Below, piece after piece: positions 1-7,477 of a stretch of DNA of 15,551 bases. The notes under the pieces are model-generated. The model had not been told where the DNA came from. It did no database searches and was given only the letters and a program-made list of their open reading frames with translations. The stretch comes from Microcaldota archaeon (GTDB taxonomy: Archaea > Micrarchaeota > Micrarchaeia > Micrarchaeales > Micrarchaeaceae). The stretch lies in contig JAKASM010000002.1 in the NCBI GenBank assembly GCA_021819045.1, forward strand, positions 1 through 15,551, in the 5' to 3' direction. Position numbers and translations under genes: made by a program. The first letter of the stretch is position 1. Each line of letters begins with the position of its first letter.

Positions 1-1678
1 ATATATGAACTCCAAGGCGCTTCGCCATAAGCCCAGATCTAACCGAATTGAGTCCGGCTATTTTCTGTGTGGTGGTGACTATAATAAAGCCATCAAGATC
101 AAGAAGTTGCATGGTCGTGAGGGGCACATCACTCGTATTATGGACCACCATTCCATTAGCCACGAAATTGTGATTATCCTCGAGTTGCAAATCGTAAGTA
201 TCTTGGCAGCCTGCATACTCTATGGATTTAACCCTGGCAATTTTGAAGTTGGCGTTGTCAAACTTCTGAGAGTATTCAAAGCCGTAGATTGTGCTTGGCT
301 TTGTTGCATGACCATCAGGAAAGAAGTTCCCCTCTTTAAACCTTTTTCTTATATTCTGGCTTCTAATACCGCTCATTTGACACAATGCATGCATTTGCTT
401 TATGAGTAACCCATTTGTACTTTCCAACGATACGACATCATGGACTATTTTCGCTTCCGCAAGCTGGCCGCTTCCCCCCGCAAAGGTCACAATCTTCTCT
501 CTGTGTCGTATGTGTCCATCAGCTTCGGCGTAGCCTTGCACAAATGCGCGTCTCTGATCCAAAGGCAACCCAAATACCCAATCAGGAACACATTTTTCCA
601 TGGCAGGATGATGCAAATCCAGATACTGGAAAAGACGCACTAGAGGAACCGAATCAATCGCAAACATGTTTTTGCCATCGCGAAAGATATCGCAATTAAA
701 CAGATTTCTATACATGTCTTCATATTTGCTGCGGAATTTACTATCCTCAGGCTCGCATATCCGTATGCCTGCTATTCTGCCCGTCGTTTTATGTATGCGT
801 ATGAATCCATCACCGACGAAATGCCCGATAAGTTGCATGAAATCGGGAGTAGTCAGACTCGGTAGCGTTATAGGCTTCCGCGTGTTATGAACACTTTCTT
901 CAAAGCTGGGCAACCGCAGGGGTTTTCCACCATCAATGCAATTTACTACAATTATTCTATCTCCTTTGTCCAACTGCGATAATGGTTTCCAGTACAAGTT
1001 TCTATGATATTTGAGGAACGGGTGATTGGAACTGGCAAAAACCGTTCTATTGGGTGTTTTAAGCTTGAACACCTTCTGTTTACCCTGCCATACTACGTTT
1101 ACAACCCTGCTTTTAACAAGTTTTCCGTCGCGGTAGCTGAGCACATCTTCCCCACGCCTTATTTTTTCGATTGGTTTTTGGCGGTGGTCGGCCATCAGTA
1201 CAAGCGTACCCGCAGGCATGCATCCAGGAGGCATGTCAATTATGAGATAATCCAGCTCTCCCCAGTCGGCATGCTCGAAAAAATCGCTTAGCATTTTGGT
1301 TATCAGAGGCCCTCTCCATATTATAGGCTTCCTGAGCTCATCCACAAGCATCGCAGTTGATGCGATCTTTACCCCTTCCTTGAGAGGGAGCTTTAACGGG
1401 GCATGGGGGTCTATCCTCTCCTCTATGCCCAGAAACATGGTTACATTCGGGCAGTCAATGTCCGCATCCAAAAGGCCAACCTTAAAGTTTCTCTGCGACA
1501 ATGCATATGCGAGGTTTATTGCTACAGTTGTCTTCCCCACGCCTCCTTTTGCGCTGTAGACGCCTATCTTGTGCTTAACTTTAGACAGATTCTGTTTTAC
1601 TCTCTCCTTTGCTTTGAGCACGTTGAGGAATGAAGGATGTGCACCTTTCGGCAGCTCACCCGCGTTTGTATTTTCCAT
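1..1678 (-). CDS. Mrp/NBP35-family Fe-S cluster carrier ATPase, intein-containing (3' end beyond window)
   Basis: A P-loop ATPase of the Mrp/NBP35/ApbC group, which in known members binds and transfers Fe-S clusters in the cytoplasm. ATG at 1678 opens a frame that stays open to the window edge, so the C-terminus, where the family's CXXC cluster ligands lie, is not visible. The N-extein (residues 1-152) has the deviant Walker A SAKGGVGKTT at 42-51, LLDADIDCPN at 69-78 and IIDMPPG at 146-152. The protein is interrupted there by a 362-residue intein (137-1222). It resumes at 136 with TSDVPLTTMQL and then VTTTQKIAGLNSV, which are typical Mrp sequence, so the spliced motif reads DMPPG-TSD. A TATA-like ATAAAAAATA at 1701-1710 lies about 27 bases upstream of the ATG, which fits a leaderless transcript. 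It is divergent from the SSB gene. MinD/ParA relatives are the alternative; the DxPPGTSD motif favours Mrp. Confidence 0.88.
   Translation of the reverse strand, partial: MENTNAGELPKGAHPSFLNVLKAKERVKQNLSKVKHKIGVYSAKGGVGKTTVAINLAYALSQRNFKVGLLDADIDCPNVTMFLGIEERIDPHAPLKLPLKEGVKIASTAMLVDELRKPIIWRGPLITKMLSDFFEHADWGELDYLIIDMPPGCMPAGTLVLMADHRQKPIEKIRRGEDVLSYRDGKLVKSRVVNVVWQGKQKVFKLKTPNRTVFASSNHPFLKYHRNLYWKPLSQLDKGDRIIVVNCIDGGKPLRLPSFEESVHNTRKPITLPSLTTPDFMQLIGHFVGDGFIRIHKTTGRIAGIRICEPEDSKFRSKYEDMYRNLFNCDIFRDGKNMFAIDSVPLVRLFQYLDLHHPAMEKCVPDWVFGLPLDQRRAFVQGYAEADGHIRHREKIVTFAGGSGQLAEAKIVHDVVSLESTNGLLIKQMHALCQMSGIRSQNIRKRFKEGNFFPDGHATKPSTIYGFEYSQKFDNANFKIARVKSIEYAGCQDTYDLQLEDNHNFVANGMVVHNTSDVPLTTMQLLDLDGFIIVTTTQKIAGLNSVRSGLMAKRLGVHI
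137..1222 (-). mobile_element. Intein with LAGLIDADG homing endonuclease inside the Mrp-family gene
   Basis: A 362-codon in-frame insertion that should remove itself by protein splicing. Block A starts with Cys1 (codon 1220-1222) and CMPAGTLVLM, followed by the KPIEKIRRGEDVLSY stretch. Block B is ASSNHPFL, with His67; the usual Thr three residues before it is Ser64. LAGLIDADG block C is LIGHFVGDGF (about 131-140, Asp138), and block E is FVQGYAEADGHI, with Asp235. Block F begins RVKSIEYAG near residue 330. Block G is NFVANGMVVHN, ending His361-Asn362 (codon 137-139), with Thr as +1 residue. Cys1, the HN end, a Thr +1 and both endonuclease Asp residues are present, so splicing and homing activity look intact. 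There are no stops or frameshifts. The insertion point, between Gly and Thr of the conserved ATPase motif, is typical of inteins. Confidence 0.93.
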
Positions 1679-1700
1679 AATAAACAATCAACGTTCAAAG

Positions 1701-1710
1701 ATAAAAAATA
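1701..1710 (-). promoter_or_regulatory. Probable TATA box of the mrp-type gene
   Basis: ATAAAAAATA on the plus strand (TATTTTTTAT on the coding strand) is centred about 27 bases upstream of the ATG at 1678. This is the spacing expected for an archaeal leaderless promoter. No ribosome-binding site is seen next to that ATG, which agrees. Confidence 0.45.
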
Positions 1711-1843
1711 GAAGGTCATGATATGCATCCACAAGAAGCACCCCAAACGCGGCATCAACTATTTAGTAAAGACCCACATCCATCACGCCCCCAATAAATA
1801 ATAAACTGCGCAAGATTATTAAATTCTTACAATGCAATATACC

Positions 1844-1850
1844 CTTAAAC
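1844..1850 (+). promoter_or_regulatory. Possible TATA box of the SSB gene
   Basis: CTTAAAC centred at 1847 would place transcription start near 1873. That leaves a short leader of about 12 bases carrying a GTGAT ribosome-binding site (1877-1881) before the ATG at 1885. The match is weak. The 206-base divergent gap 1679-1884 holds no gene that I can support. Confidence 0.3.
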
Positions 1851-1884
1851 ACTAGTTTTAGTTGTTGGCAACAAAAGTGATGCA

Positions 1885-2241
1885 ATGAAAATAAGCGAAC
1901 TGAAAGCAGGAGCAAGCAATGTTACGGTAACGGCCAAGGTCATACAGAAAGATGAGCCCAGAGAAGTTGTGACAAAGTACGGGAAGAGGCTCAGCGTTGC
2001 AAACATAATGCTTGAAGATGATTCCGGCACAATAGCCATGTCATTGTGGGGCGACACTATAGGTGAGGTGAACCAGGGAGACACAATAGAGGTGTCAAAC
2101 GGATACGTGAGTGAGTTCAGGGGAACCCCCCAGCTTTCTACAGGGAAGTTCGGCAAGATAAAAGTGGTTGAAAAGGGCGACGGATCGGCTCAAAGCGCGG
2201 GAGCTGAAGAGCCAGATGCACCAGAAGAAGAAGATATGTAG
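1885..2241 (+). CDS. ssb: OB-fold single-stranded DNA-binding protein (RPA/SSB-like)
   Basis: A small 118-residue protein that should bind single-stranded DNA during replication and repair. It has one OB-fold (about residues 1-95) with the RPA/crenarchaeal SSB pattern: MKISELKAG at the start, a VTVTAKVIQK strand, SVANIMLEDDSGTIAMSLWGD, a GDTIEVSNGYV strand and a closing KFGKIKVVEKG strand. A flexible, acidic tail ends in EEPDAPEEEDM, like the protein-interaction tails of bacterial and Sulfolobus SSBs. The length matches single-OB archaeal SSBs rather than multi-domain euryarchaeal RPAs. The start is supported by GTGAT at 1877-1881, three bases before the ATG. It is divergent from the mrp-type gene and converges on the flippase-like gene. 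An OB-fold protein with another nucleic-acid role cannot be excluded. Confidence 0.85.
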   Translation: MKISELKAGASNVTVTAKVIQKDEPREVVTKYGKRLSVANIMLEDDSGTIAMSLWGDTIGEVNQGDTIEVSNGYVSEFRGTPQLSTGKFGKIKVVEKGDGSAQSAGAEEPDAPEEEDM

Positions 2242-2304
2242 ACAGCAAAATGCTACGATTACAGAATGCCTAGCGGAAAGGTATTCACCACATAAGGGAG
2301 GACA

Positions 2305-3351
2305 TCAACGCCCATTACCGATTTTTCTCTTTTTTGGCACAGCATCTGTCCAGTACTTGAGCGTTATAAAGAAGAAGACAATGCCCAATACCACACTGAA
2401 CCAAAGGTCTGCAGTTCTCCCCAATATTGTAACTGCAGAGCTTATGCTCGGGGGCAGCCTGAGCACACCTCCAAGCAGCGCAACTATTGAGCCATCCGTG
2501 ACTCCTATGCTGCCAGGTATGGCCGTAGCCATTCCGAATATTGTAGATGAAGAATAAATGAACACCGTGCCGGATATCGGTGCAAGTATGCCCAGAGCAA
2601 GAAGTGAAAAATAAAGGGTAAGAGAGTTGAAAAATGCTGCAGGAAGTGTCACCAAAACCGAGATTAGATAGGTTTTAGGTGTGTTCAGCTTATTCTGGGA
2701 TAGAAAATACTCCTCCCCATAAGGCGTGAAATTCTTTACAAACCTATTTTTTTTCAGTGCGTTCTTTATCACCCTATACATCCAGCTGTTGAGTATGAAA
2801 AGGAAGGGAAGGAGCAGAAGTATGTCCAGGGCAAGTATGTATGCCACATATTTGTGGAAGTACAGCGCTGCAAGAAGCGCAAGTATTCCAAAACCTAGGA
2901 AGTCCGTAAAGATATCCATGGTCACAATAGGTATTATCTTTGCGAATTTTATTTTTGTAAGCCTATTCAGAGTATATGCAGCAACAACCCTTCCTATGTT
3001 ACCGGGAGTTATCGACATCGAATACATAGATAGGTATACGGCCATGCTCTTCCTGAACGGTACCTTGAGCTTTAGAACCTTCATATAGTAGTTCCATTTT
3101 ATGAATCTCAAGAGGAGGCTTGCTAAAACCGCCACAAAAGCAAACACATATATGTCGAGCTTTATTTTCGATATCTCGCCAAAAACGGTGTTGAAGCCTC
3201 CAAACCATGCTATCGCAAAGAATACCAGAAGGCTGGCGCCGAAGCCTATGCCTACAAATATAGATATCTTTCTTACTATCTCCAGGTAGCTCTTCCTGTC
3301 AAGCTTTGTCTGGTGTGTTATACTATACCAAAAAGATTTTTTGCCAGGCAC
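2305..3351 (-). CDS. Flippase-like integral membrane protein (UPF0104 / LPG synthase TM family)
   Basis: A polytopic membrane protein of 348 residues that resembles the UPF0104/lysylphosphatidylglycerol synthase transmembrane family (PF03706). Archaeal members commonly sit beside glycosyltransferases and are thought to act in lipid-linked glycan or polar lipid handling. Hydrophobic segments are visible at about 29-53, 67-86, 149-168, 172-190 and in several stretches between 230 and 335, so seven to eight helices are likely. The motif ATAIPGSIGVTDGS near residues 273-286 is typical of the family's C-terminal part. The start is GTG at 3351. A GAGG at 3359-3362 lies seven bases before it, inside the end of the upstream glycosyltransferase gene, whose stop is at 3353-3355. 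The two are therefore almost certainly translated from one transcript. The substrate is unknown. Confidence 0.78.
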   Translation of the reverse strand: MPGKKSFWYSITHQTKLDRKSYLEIVRKISIFVGIGFGASLLVFFAIAWFGGFNTVFGEISKIKLDIYVFAFVAVLASLLLRFIKWNYYMKVLKLKVPFRKSMAVYLSMYSMSITPGNIGRVVAAYTLNRLTKIKFAKIIPIVTMDIFTDFLGFGILALLAALYFHKYVAYILALDILLLLPFLFILNSWMYRVIKNALKKNRFVKNFTPYGEEYFLSQNKLNTPKTYLISVLVTLPAAFFNSLTLYFSLLALGILAPISGTVFIYSSSTIFGMATAIPGSIGVTDGSIVALLGGVLRLPPSISSAVTILGRTADLWFSVVLGIVFFFITLKYWTDAVPKKRKIGNGR

Positions 3352-3352
3352 A

Positions 3353-4510
3353 CTATTTCCTCAATGCAGATTCAAATACCTCTTCGTACTTCCTTGAGAT
3401 CTGATCCCAGTCATGCTCCTTCTTCATGAGCAGCCTCCCAGATAGCCCCATGTGCCTTGCCTCTCCAGGGTTGTCAAGGACTCTTACGATCCCTCTCTTT
3501 ATTCCGTTTATGCTTCTCGGCTTCACGTATAGGCCCCTGCCTTTCATTGTTTCAGGCACTCCGCCCACTTTGGTTGCAACCACAGGAATGCCGCTAGCAA
3601 GCGCCTCCATTATGGATATGGAGGCAGGCTCATACAAAGAAGCGGAAACGAACACGGATGACATGTTGTAGTAATAAGGCATCTCATTCTCCGGTATGCC
3701 TGAGCATATCCTCATCTTGCCGGAGATTCCAAGATCTCTCGCCATGTATAGGAAGGTTTCCTTAAGGCTTCCCCTGCCTATTATATTCAGCACTATATTC
3801 TCATTCCTTTCCTTAACAAGTTCTGCAATCGCACGTATCAGGTAAACCTGTCCTTTTTGGTTTATCAGCCGCCCGTTATTAAGCACCACCACAGAATCTT
3901 TGTCAAACCCCAATTTTTTCATTATCTTATATGCGCTTCTTTTTGCCCTAGGCTTGTATTTGTTGAAATCTACACCATTATATATCACATGGCATCTGCC
4001 TGCAAGGTTACTAGGAACAGTCGTTGCAATCGTGTTTCTTGATACGCCGGTTATTACGTCAGAATGCTCTATCAGCCTCCTTCCCCAAAGCATATCGTAG
4101 ATGTAACCTCCATTGTCTGTGAGCGGGTCTATATTCTTAGGTATTGAATCATGAAGTGTAAGCGCCATCTTGCCGCCAGACCTTTTTATGCACCTTACTG
4201 TATCTCCAAAATAGACATGCCTGTTGTTTATGTGGTATAGGTCTGCTTTTTGCCTTGATATCGCATCCCTGAGGCCCATGGTCACAGGGAACGGCATCGG
4301 CAGTATCGGCACATCTATGTAAGAAGTCTTGAGGCGGATCACTTTTATTCCGTGTATCTCTTCAACAGAGTCTTTCTGCTTGGCTTTCAGCGCGGCAGAT
4401 ATCACAGTTATATTGTGCCTCTTGGCCATCCTCCTGTATATCTCAAGAAGCACCTTTTCTGTCCCTCCTGGGTAGGGGTAAAAGAACGGGTTAAGCACGC
4501 AGATATCCAT
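3353..4510 (-). CDS. GT4-family (GT-B fold) glycosyltransferase
   Basis: A cytoplasmic or membrane-associated glycosyltransferase of 385 residues that should transfer sugar from an activated nucleotide donor to a lipid or glycan acceptor. The N-terminal Rossmann-like half starts MDICVLNPFFYPYPGGTEKV, with the glycine-rich PGGTEK loop of GT4 enzymes. The C-terminal donor domain has NNGRLINQKG (211-220), IIGRGSLK, and the EX7E motif EPASISIME with Glu294 and Glu302, followed by ALASGIPVVATKVGG. The frame is open back to an ATG at 4537, but I chose 4510. A GTGAT (4515-4519) lies four bases upstream of it, and the N-terminus then begins exactly at the first beta strand. A TATA box at 4551-4560 would start transcription between the two ATGs. 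It forms an operon with the flippase-like gene. Acceptor and sugar are not predictable. Confidence 0.88.
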   Translation of the reverse strand: MDICVLNPFFYPYPGGTEKVLLEIYRRMAKRHNITVISAALKAKQKDSVEEIHGIKVIRLKTSYIDVPILPMPFPVTMGLRDAISRQKADLYHINNRHVYFGDTVRCIKRSGGKMALTLHDSIPKNIDPLTDNGGYIYDMLWGRRLIEHSDVITGVSRNTIATTVPSNLAGRCHVIYNGVDFNKYKPRAKRSAYKIMKKLGFDKDSVVVLNNGRLINQKGQVYLIRAIAELVKERNENIVLNIIGRGSLKETFLYMARDLGISGKMRICSGIPENEMPYYYNMSSVFVSASLYEPASISIMEALASGIPVVATKVGGVPETMKGRGLYVKPRSINGIKRGIVRVLDNPGEARHMGLSGRLLMKKEHDWDQISRKYEEVFESALRK

Positions 4511-4550
4511 TTCAATCACAAAGCAGAACAAAACCATAAGGTAACAGTGA

Positions 4551-4560
4551 ATATTAATAT
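4551..4560. promoter_or_regulatory. Palindromic TATA element shared by divergent glycosyltransferase and sulfatase-like genes
   Basis: ATATTAATAT is a perfect palindrome. Its centre is about 28 bases upstream of the sulfatase-like ATG at 4584, the leaderless spacing. It is about 45 bases from the glycosyltransferase ATG at 4510, giving a leader of roughly 18 bases that contains the GTGAT site. Only 73 bases separate the two genes and no other TATA-like run suits both, so one element may serve both directions. Confidence 0.45.
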
Positions 4561-4583
4561 ACTTCTAGATTAAATAGATTTTT

Positions 4584-6008
4584 ATGCAAAAGAACATTGT
4601 AGTGCTGCTGTTGGATACTGCAAGGGCGGCAGATGTTTATGGCAATAGGAAAATGCCTTTCATAAACGGCCTTGCGGGGCGCGGCACAAAATACTTAAAC
4701 GCGGTAGCGCCAAGCACCTGGACCGCTCCAACCCATGCAGCCCTTTTTGCAAACAGCAAAGTATCGCAGCTGAAACTCGCATCACAGAACTTCTTCAAAG
4801 GAGGATCAAAAAAGATAGATCCGTGGATGGTCAAGACGAAATTCCTTGAACGCGATACAAAGACAATAGCCGAAAAGCTTTCAACTGCCGGATACACCTC
4901 AACGCTGTTCTCAAACAACCCCTTCCTTACAAGCAACACGAACCTAGCGATAGGCTTTGACAAGGTATACGACGTTTGGCTGAAGTCAAACGTGAAATAC
5001 AACCCAAAAATAGCAGACAGGTTCGCATTTATACTGAATGGTGGGGCCAGGACGCGCTCCAAGCTTTTCAAGGCCAGCTATGCGGTTTCAAAAATGCTGC
5101 CACCAAAAATGCTAGACAGACTTTACCTCAACTTAAGGCTAAAGATGAACAGGGGAGTGGCAAAAGCGGATGGAACGCACAGGCTTGACAGGGGTGCAAG
5201 CGACACAAACAAGTTGCTCCAATCACATCTCAAATACAGCTATAGCTACTCTCCGCAATTCATATTCATAAACTACATAGAAGCGCATGAGAACTACCCT
5301 CTCAGGAACAAGGAAATAGTGCAGGATAAATGGCTATACCTCAGCGGAGTAGAGGAGCTGAATGATGATATTACAAGCCAGATGCACGCCGCATACCTAA
5401 AAAGGCTCTCCTACCTGGACATGCAAATAAAAGAGACCGTATCCATACTGAAGAGGAAAGGGGTACTCGATGATGCGACGCTGGTGATAACCTCAGACCA
5501 CGGGCAGCTTTTTGGAGAGCATGGCATGCTGTATCACGCAATGCCGCCTTATGAAGGAGTGTCAAAGGTGCCACTGATTGCAGTCAACTACAAAAATGGA
5601 AATCCGCTATCTTACAGGGAAGAGGTCGAGAGCCCAGTGAGCCTTCTTTCGCTCCACCAAGGATTAATTGACCTGTCGAAAGGGAGATACACCCGCCTTG
5701 ACGGCAATATGCGTTCATCAAAATATGTGATATCGGAGCACACGGGCATCAGTGAAGGGTGGGACGAGCGCCTTCTTTACTTGCTCAAAAAGAAATCCAC
5801 CATAGCAAAGAAGATATATTCAGCAAAGATGCACTACAACAAGAAAGCCACAGCAATATACAAAGACAACATGAAGCTGATCCACTTCTTCGGAAGCAAG
5901 AAGGACGAGCTATACAACATCGCGGAAGACCCGTGGGAAGAAAACAACCTGATAGGCAGCCGCAGGGACAAGGCAAACAGCATGCTCAGGGCCTTGAAAG
6001 CAGGCTAA
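4584..6008 (+). CDS. Alkaline phosphatase superfamily / sulfatase-like hydrolase with Thr at the nucleophile site
   Basis: A 474-residue metal-dependent hydrolase or transferase of the sulfatase (PF00884) branch. It opens directly at the first catalytic strand, [12 protein letters not shown] (Asp11 a metal ligand), with no signal peptide or membrane helix, so it appears cytoplasmic. The nucleophile segment is [14 protein letters not shown]. Thr47 occupies the place of the formylglycine Cys/Ser of true sulfatases and His51 replaces their Arg, as in phospho- and phosphoglycerol-transferring relatives. The second metal motif is [14 protein letters not shown], with Asp305 and His306. The C-terminus, [18 protein letters not shown], is the usual ending of the family. 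It is transcribed divergently from the glycosyltransferase and overlaps the convergent DUF929 gene by four bases. A phosphodiesterase or phosphotransferase acting on glycans or lipids is more likely than a sulfatase; the substrate is unknown. Confidence 0.82.
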   Translation: MQKNIVVLLLDTARAADVYGNRKMPFINGLAGRGTKYLNAVAPSTWTAPTHAALFANSKVSQLKLASQNFFKGGSKKIDPWMVKTKFLERDTKTIAEKLSTAGYTSTLFSNNPFLTSNTNLAIGFDKVYDVWLKSNVKYNPKIADRFAFILNGGARTRSKLFKASYAVSKMLPPKMLDRLYLNLRLKMNRGVAKADGTHRLDRGASDTNKLLQSHLKYSYSYSPQFIFINYIEAHENYPLRNKEIVQDKWLYLSGVEELNDDITSQMHAAYLKRLSYLDMQIKETVSILKRKGVLDDATLVITSDHGQLFGEHGMLYHAMPPYEGVSKVPLIAVNYKNGNPLSYREEVESPVSLLSLHQGLIDLSKGRYTRLDGNMRSSKYVISEHTGISEGWDERLLYLLKKKSTIAKKIYSAKMHYNKKATAIYKDNMKLIHFFGSKKDELYNIAEDPWEENNLIGSRRDKANSMLRALKAG

Positions 6009-6802
6009 GAGAGTATTTTTTTCACAAAAGGCTGGCTGCATACTGAAGTCGGCTTAAACCCATCCATTCTGCAGATTTGGGCTGTAAAAACATTGGCCTG
6101 GCCAATAAGCGCCTGCGAAACTGTAGAATTGCTCTGCCCCATAAGTGCAATTATCTGCCCCCAGTTCAGATTCTTTAGGTAGCCTGGAGATACGCTCTGC
6201 GGAACGCCGACCTGCGCGCTCTGGTTTCCAAAGTCTATGAAAGGAATAGAGCTGCTAGTATCATACGCCCCCACAGCAGCATTTTGCAGCGCGTTAAGGC
6301 TCTGCAATGGCTGATATGTGTTTGTCTCTATTTCTGCAGATACAAAGGATATGAGGGTGCTGCTGTAAGACGAATTGTAAAATGTAAACGTTGGCACTGT
6401 CCTAAAGGGCTCTTTGGAGCTTGAGCTCGATGTCATATAGTTCAGCCTGCTAAATGTGCCGAATCTCATGAGTGCTATTATCAGCCCCCACCTTGCTATT
6501 GCGCAGAATGGGCAGAAATCTGCTCCGACATATATTACAGCAGGCTTTCCATCAACCACTGTGACGTTCTGTCCGGATATGCTCTGCGGATAAGTGGTCA
6601 TGTAGCCGGAGCCTACCCTGTTAGCAAGCGTCATGTTTGATGCTATGCTCTCCATGATTGAGAGCTGCGTTGTATTTACTGGCTGGTTGTCAAACGCTAT
6701 CAGCGCTGCCTGCGAATTGGAGGCGCCGTTCAAAATCACAAGCACTATTGCAGCCACTACAATAACTGCAACCGCTATTCCGTATACTTTCTTCTTTTCC
6801 AA
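6005..6802 (-). CDS. DUF929 family membrane-anchored thioredoxin-like protein (CPFC)
   Basis: A 265-residue protein with one N-terminal membrane helix (about residues 7-25) and an extracytoplasmic domain. The domain contains a CPFC motif at Cys97-Cys100 after the strand [10 protein letters not shown], as in thioredoxin-fold oxidoreductases. A second pair of cysteines lies near the end (QICRMDG and TSVCSQPF). This arrangement matches DUF929 (PF06053), a family known mostly from archaea and of unproven role; disulfide formation or isomerisation outside the membrane is an inference. Many N-x-S/T sequons suggest a glycosylated exterior. The start is TTG at 6802. It is supported by GGAG (6810-6813), seven bases upstream and overlapping the PAP2 stop codon, so the two genes are translationally coupled. 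There is no in-frame ATG before the membrane helix. Confidence 0.82.
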   Translation of the reverse strand: MEKKKVYGIAVAVIVVAAIVLVILNGASNSQAALIAFDNQPVNTTQLSIMESIASNMTLANRVGSGYMTTYPQSISGQNVTVVDGKPAVIYVGADFCPFCAIARWGLIIALMRFGTFSRLNYMTSSSSSKEPFRTVPTFTFYNSSYSSTLISFVSAEIETNTYQPLQSLNALQNAAVGAYDTSSSIPFIDFGNQSAQVGVPQSVSPGYLKNLNWGQIIALMGQSNSTVSQALIGQANVFTAQICRMDGFKPTSVCSQPFVKKILS

Positions 6803-6806
6803 AAAG

Positions 6807-7379
6807 TCACTCCTTTATAGCGAGAAAAGGAAGAATCTTCCTTACTATTCCGTTAAGCGTATGGTTTACCCTGTTCCTTACTTTTGATATCAAATAATAT
6901 AAAACTATGCTCAATACCACACCCGCAATAACATCAGTAAAGTAGTGGGCAGCAAGGTATACTCTTCCAAAAAGCACAAGGACCAGCCATATTATGTACA
7001 ATGCCTGCACATACCTGTATTTTCCCATGAAGAATGTAAGCCCAGTAAGTACGCTAGCATGGTTGCTTGGGAAAGAATAGCTGCTTTCACAGCCTACCAT
7101 TCCATTCAGCCATGTTCCTATTCCAATGCTGCATGGACGCGGCTCTGCAAACAGCATCTTGATAATGTCAGACACAATGAAAAACAGCACAACAGAAACA
7201 ACGAAGGAATAAGCGTTCATATCTTTCCTGAAGTAAAGGTAAAGCGCAGCAGCAGGCAGCACCATGTAGAAGCTGCTGCCAAGGATTACCATGATCCTTG
7301 TAAGAATGGGGCTGGCAACTATCTGCGCAAAAGAGAATGCCCACATATTCAATGAAATGCTTCCAGGGTCGAATAGCAT
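6807..7379 (-). CDS. PAP2-family membrane phosphatase
   Basis: A 190-residue integral membrane phosphatase of the PAP2 superfamily, which typically hydrolyses lipid phosphates or polyprenyl pyrophosphates. All three signature motifs are complete: KMLFAEPRP (Lys74, Arg81), SFPSNHAS (Ser105, His107) and [12 protein letters not shown] (Arg139, His145, Asp149). About five hydrophobic helices surround them. The frame extends to a TTG at 7397, but the TATA-like run at 7409-7416 is too close to that codon; ATG 7379 leaves a short leader and is preferred. Its stop overlaps the ribosome-binding site of the DUF929 gene. Together with the nearby glycosyltransferase and flippase-like genes, a role in recycling a lipid carrier is plausible. 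Phosphatidic acid or another prenyl phosphate could equally be the substrate. Confidence 0.86.
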   Translation of the reverse strand: MLFDPGSISLNMWAFSFAQIVASPILTRIMVILGSSFYMVLPAAALYLYFRKDMNAYSFVVSVVLFFIVSDIIKMLFAEPRPCSIGIGTWLNGMVGCESSYSFPSNHASVLTGLTFFMGKYRYVQALYIIWLVLVLFGRVYLAAHYFTDVIAGVVLSIVLYYLISKVRNRVNHTLNGIVRKILPFLAIKE

Positions 7380-7408
7380 GCAATCAGAGTATTTCAAGCA
7401 GACAAGGA

Positions 7409-7416
7409 TTATATAT
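7409..7416. promoter_or_regulatory. TATA box for tRNA-Trp, possibly shared with the PAP2 gene
   Basis: TTATATAT is centred 27 bases upstream of the first base of tRNA-Trp (7440), the expected archaeal spacing. On the opposite strand it lies about 33 bases upstream of the preferred PAP2 ATG (7379), so it may drive both. Confidence 0.55.
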
Positions 7417-7477
7417 CTTCAGTACACATCTGCTCCTGAGGGGCTGTAGCGTAACCTGGCAGCGCGGCTGGCTCCAG

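Noticed and set aside
881..892. An internal VHNT sequence in the intein that looks like a splice junction
   Set aside because: It is at about residues 111-114 of the intein, before both LAGLIDADG blocks. The host protein does not resume there, whereas after the HN-T at 134-142 it does.
5..1633. Plus-strand frames across the left 1.6 kb
   Set aside because: They are antisense shadows of the continuous mrp-intein frame, with no motifs or ribosome-binding sites.
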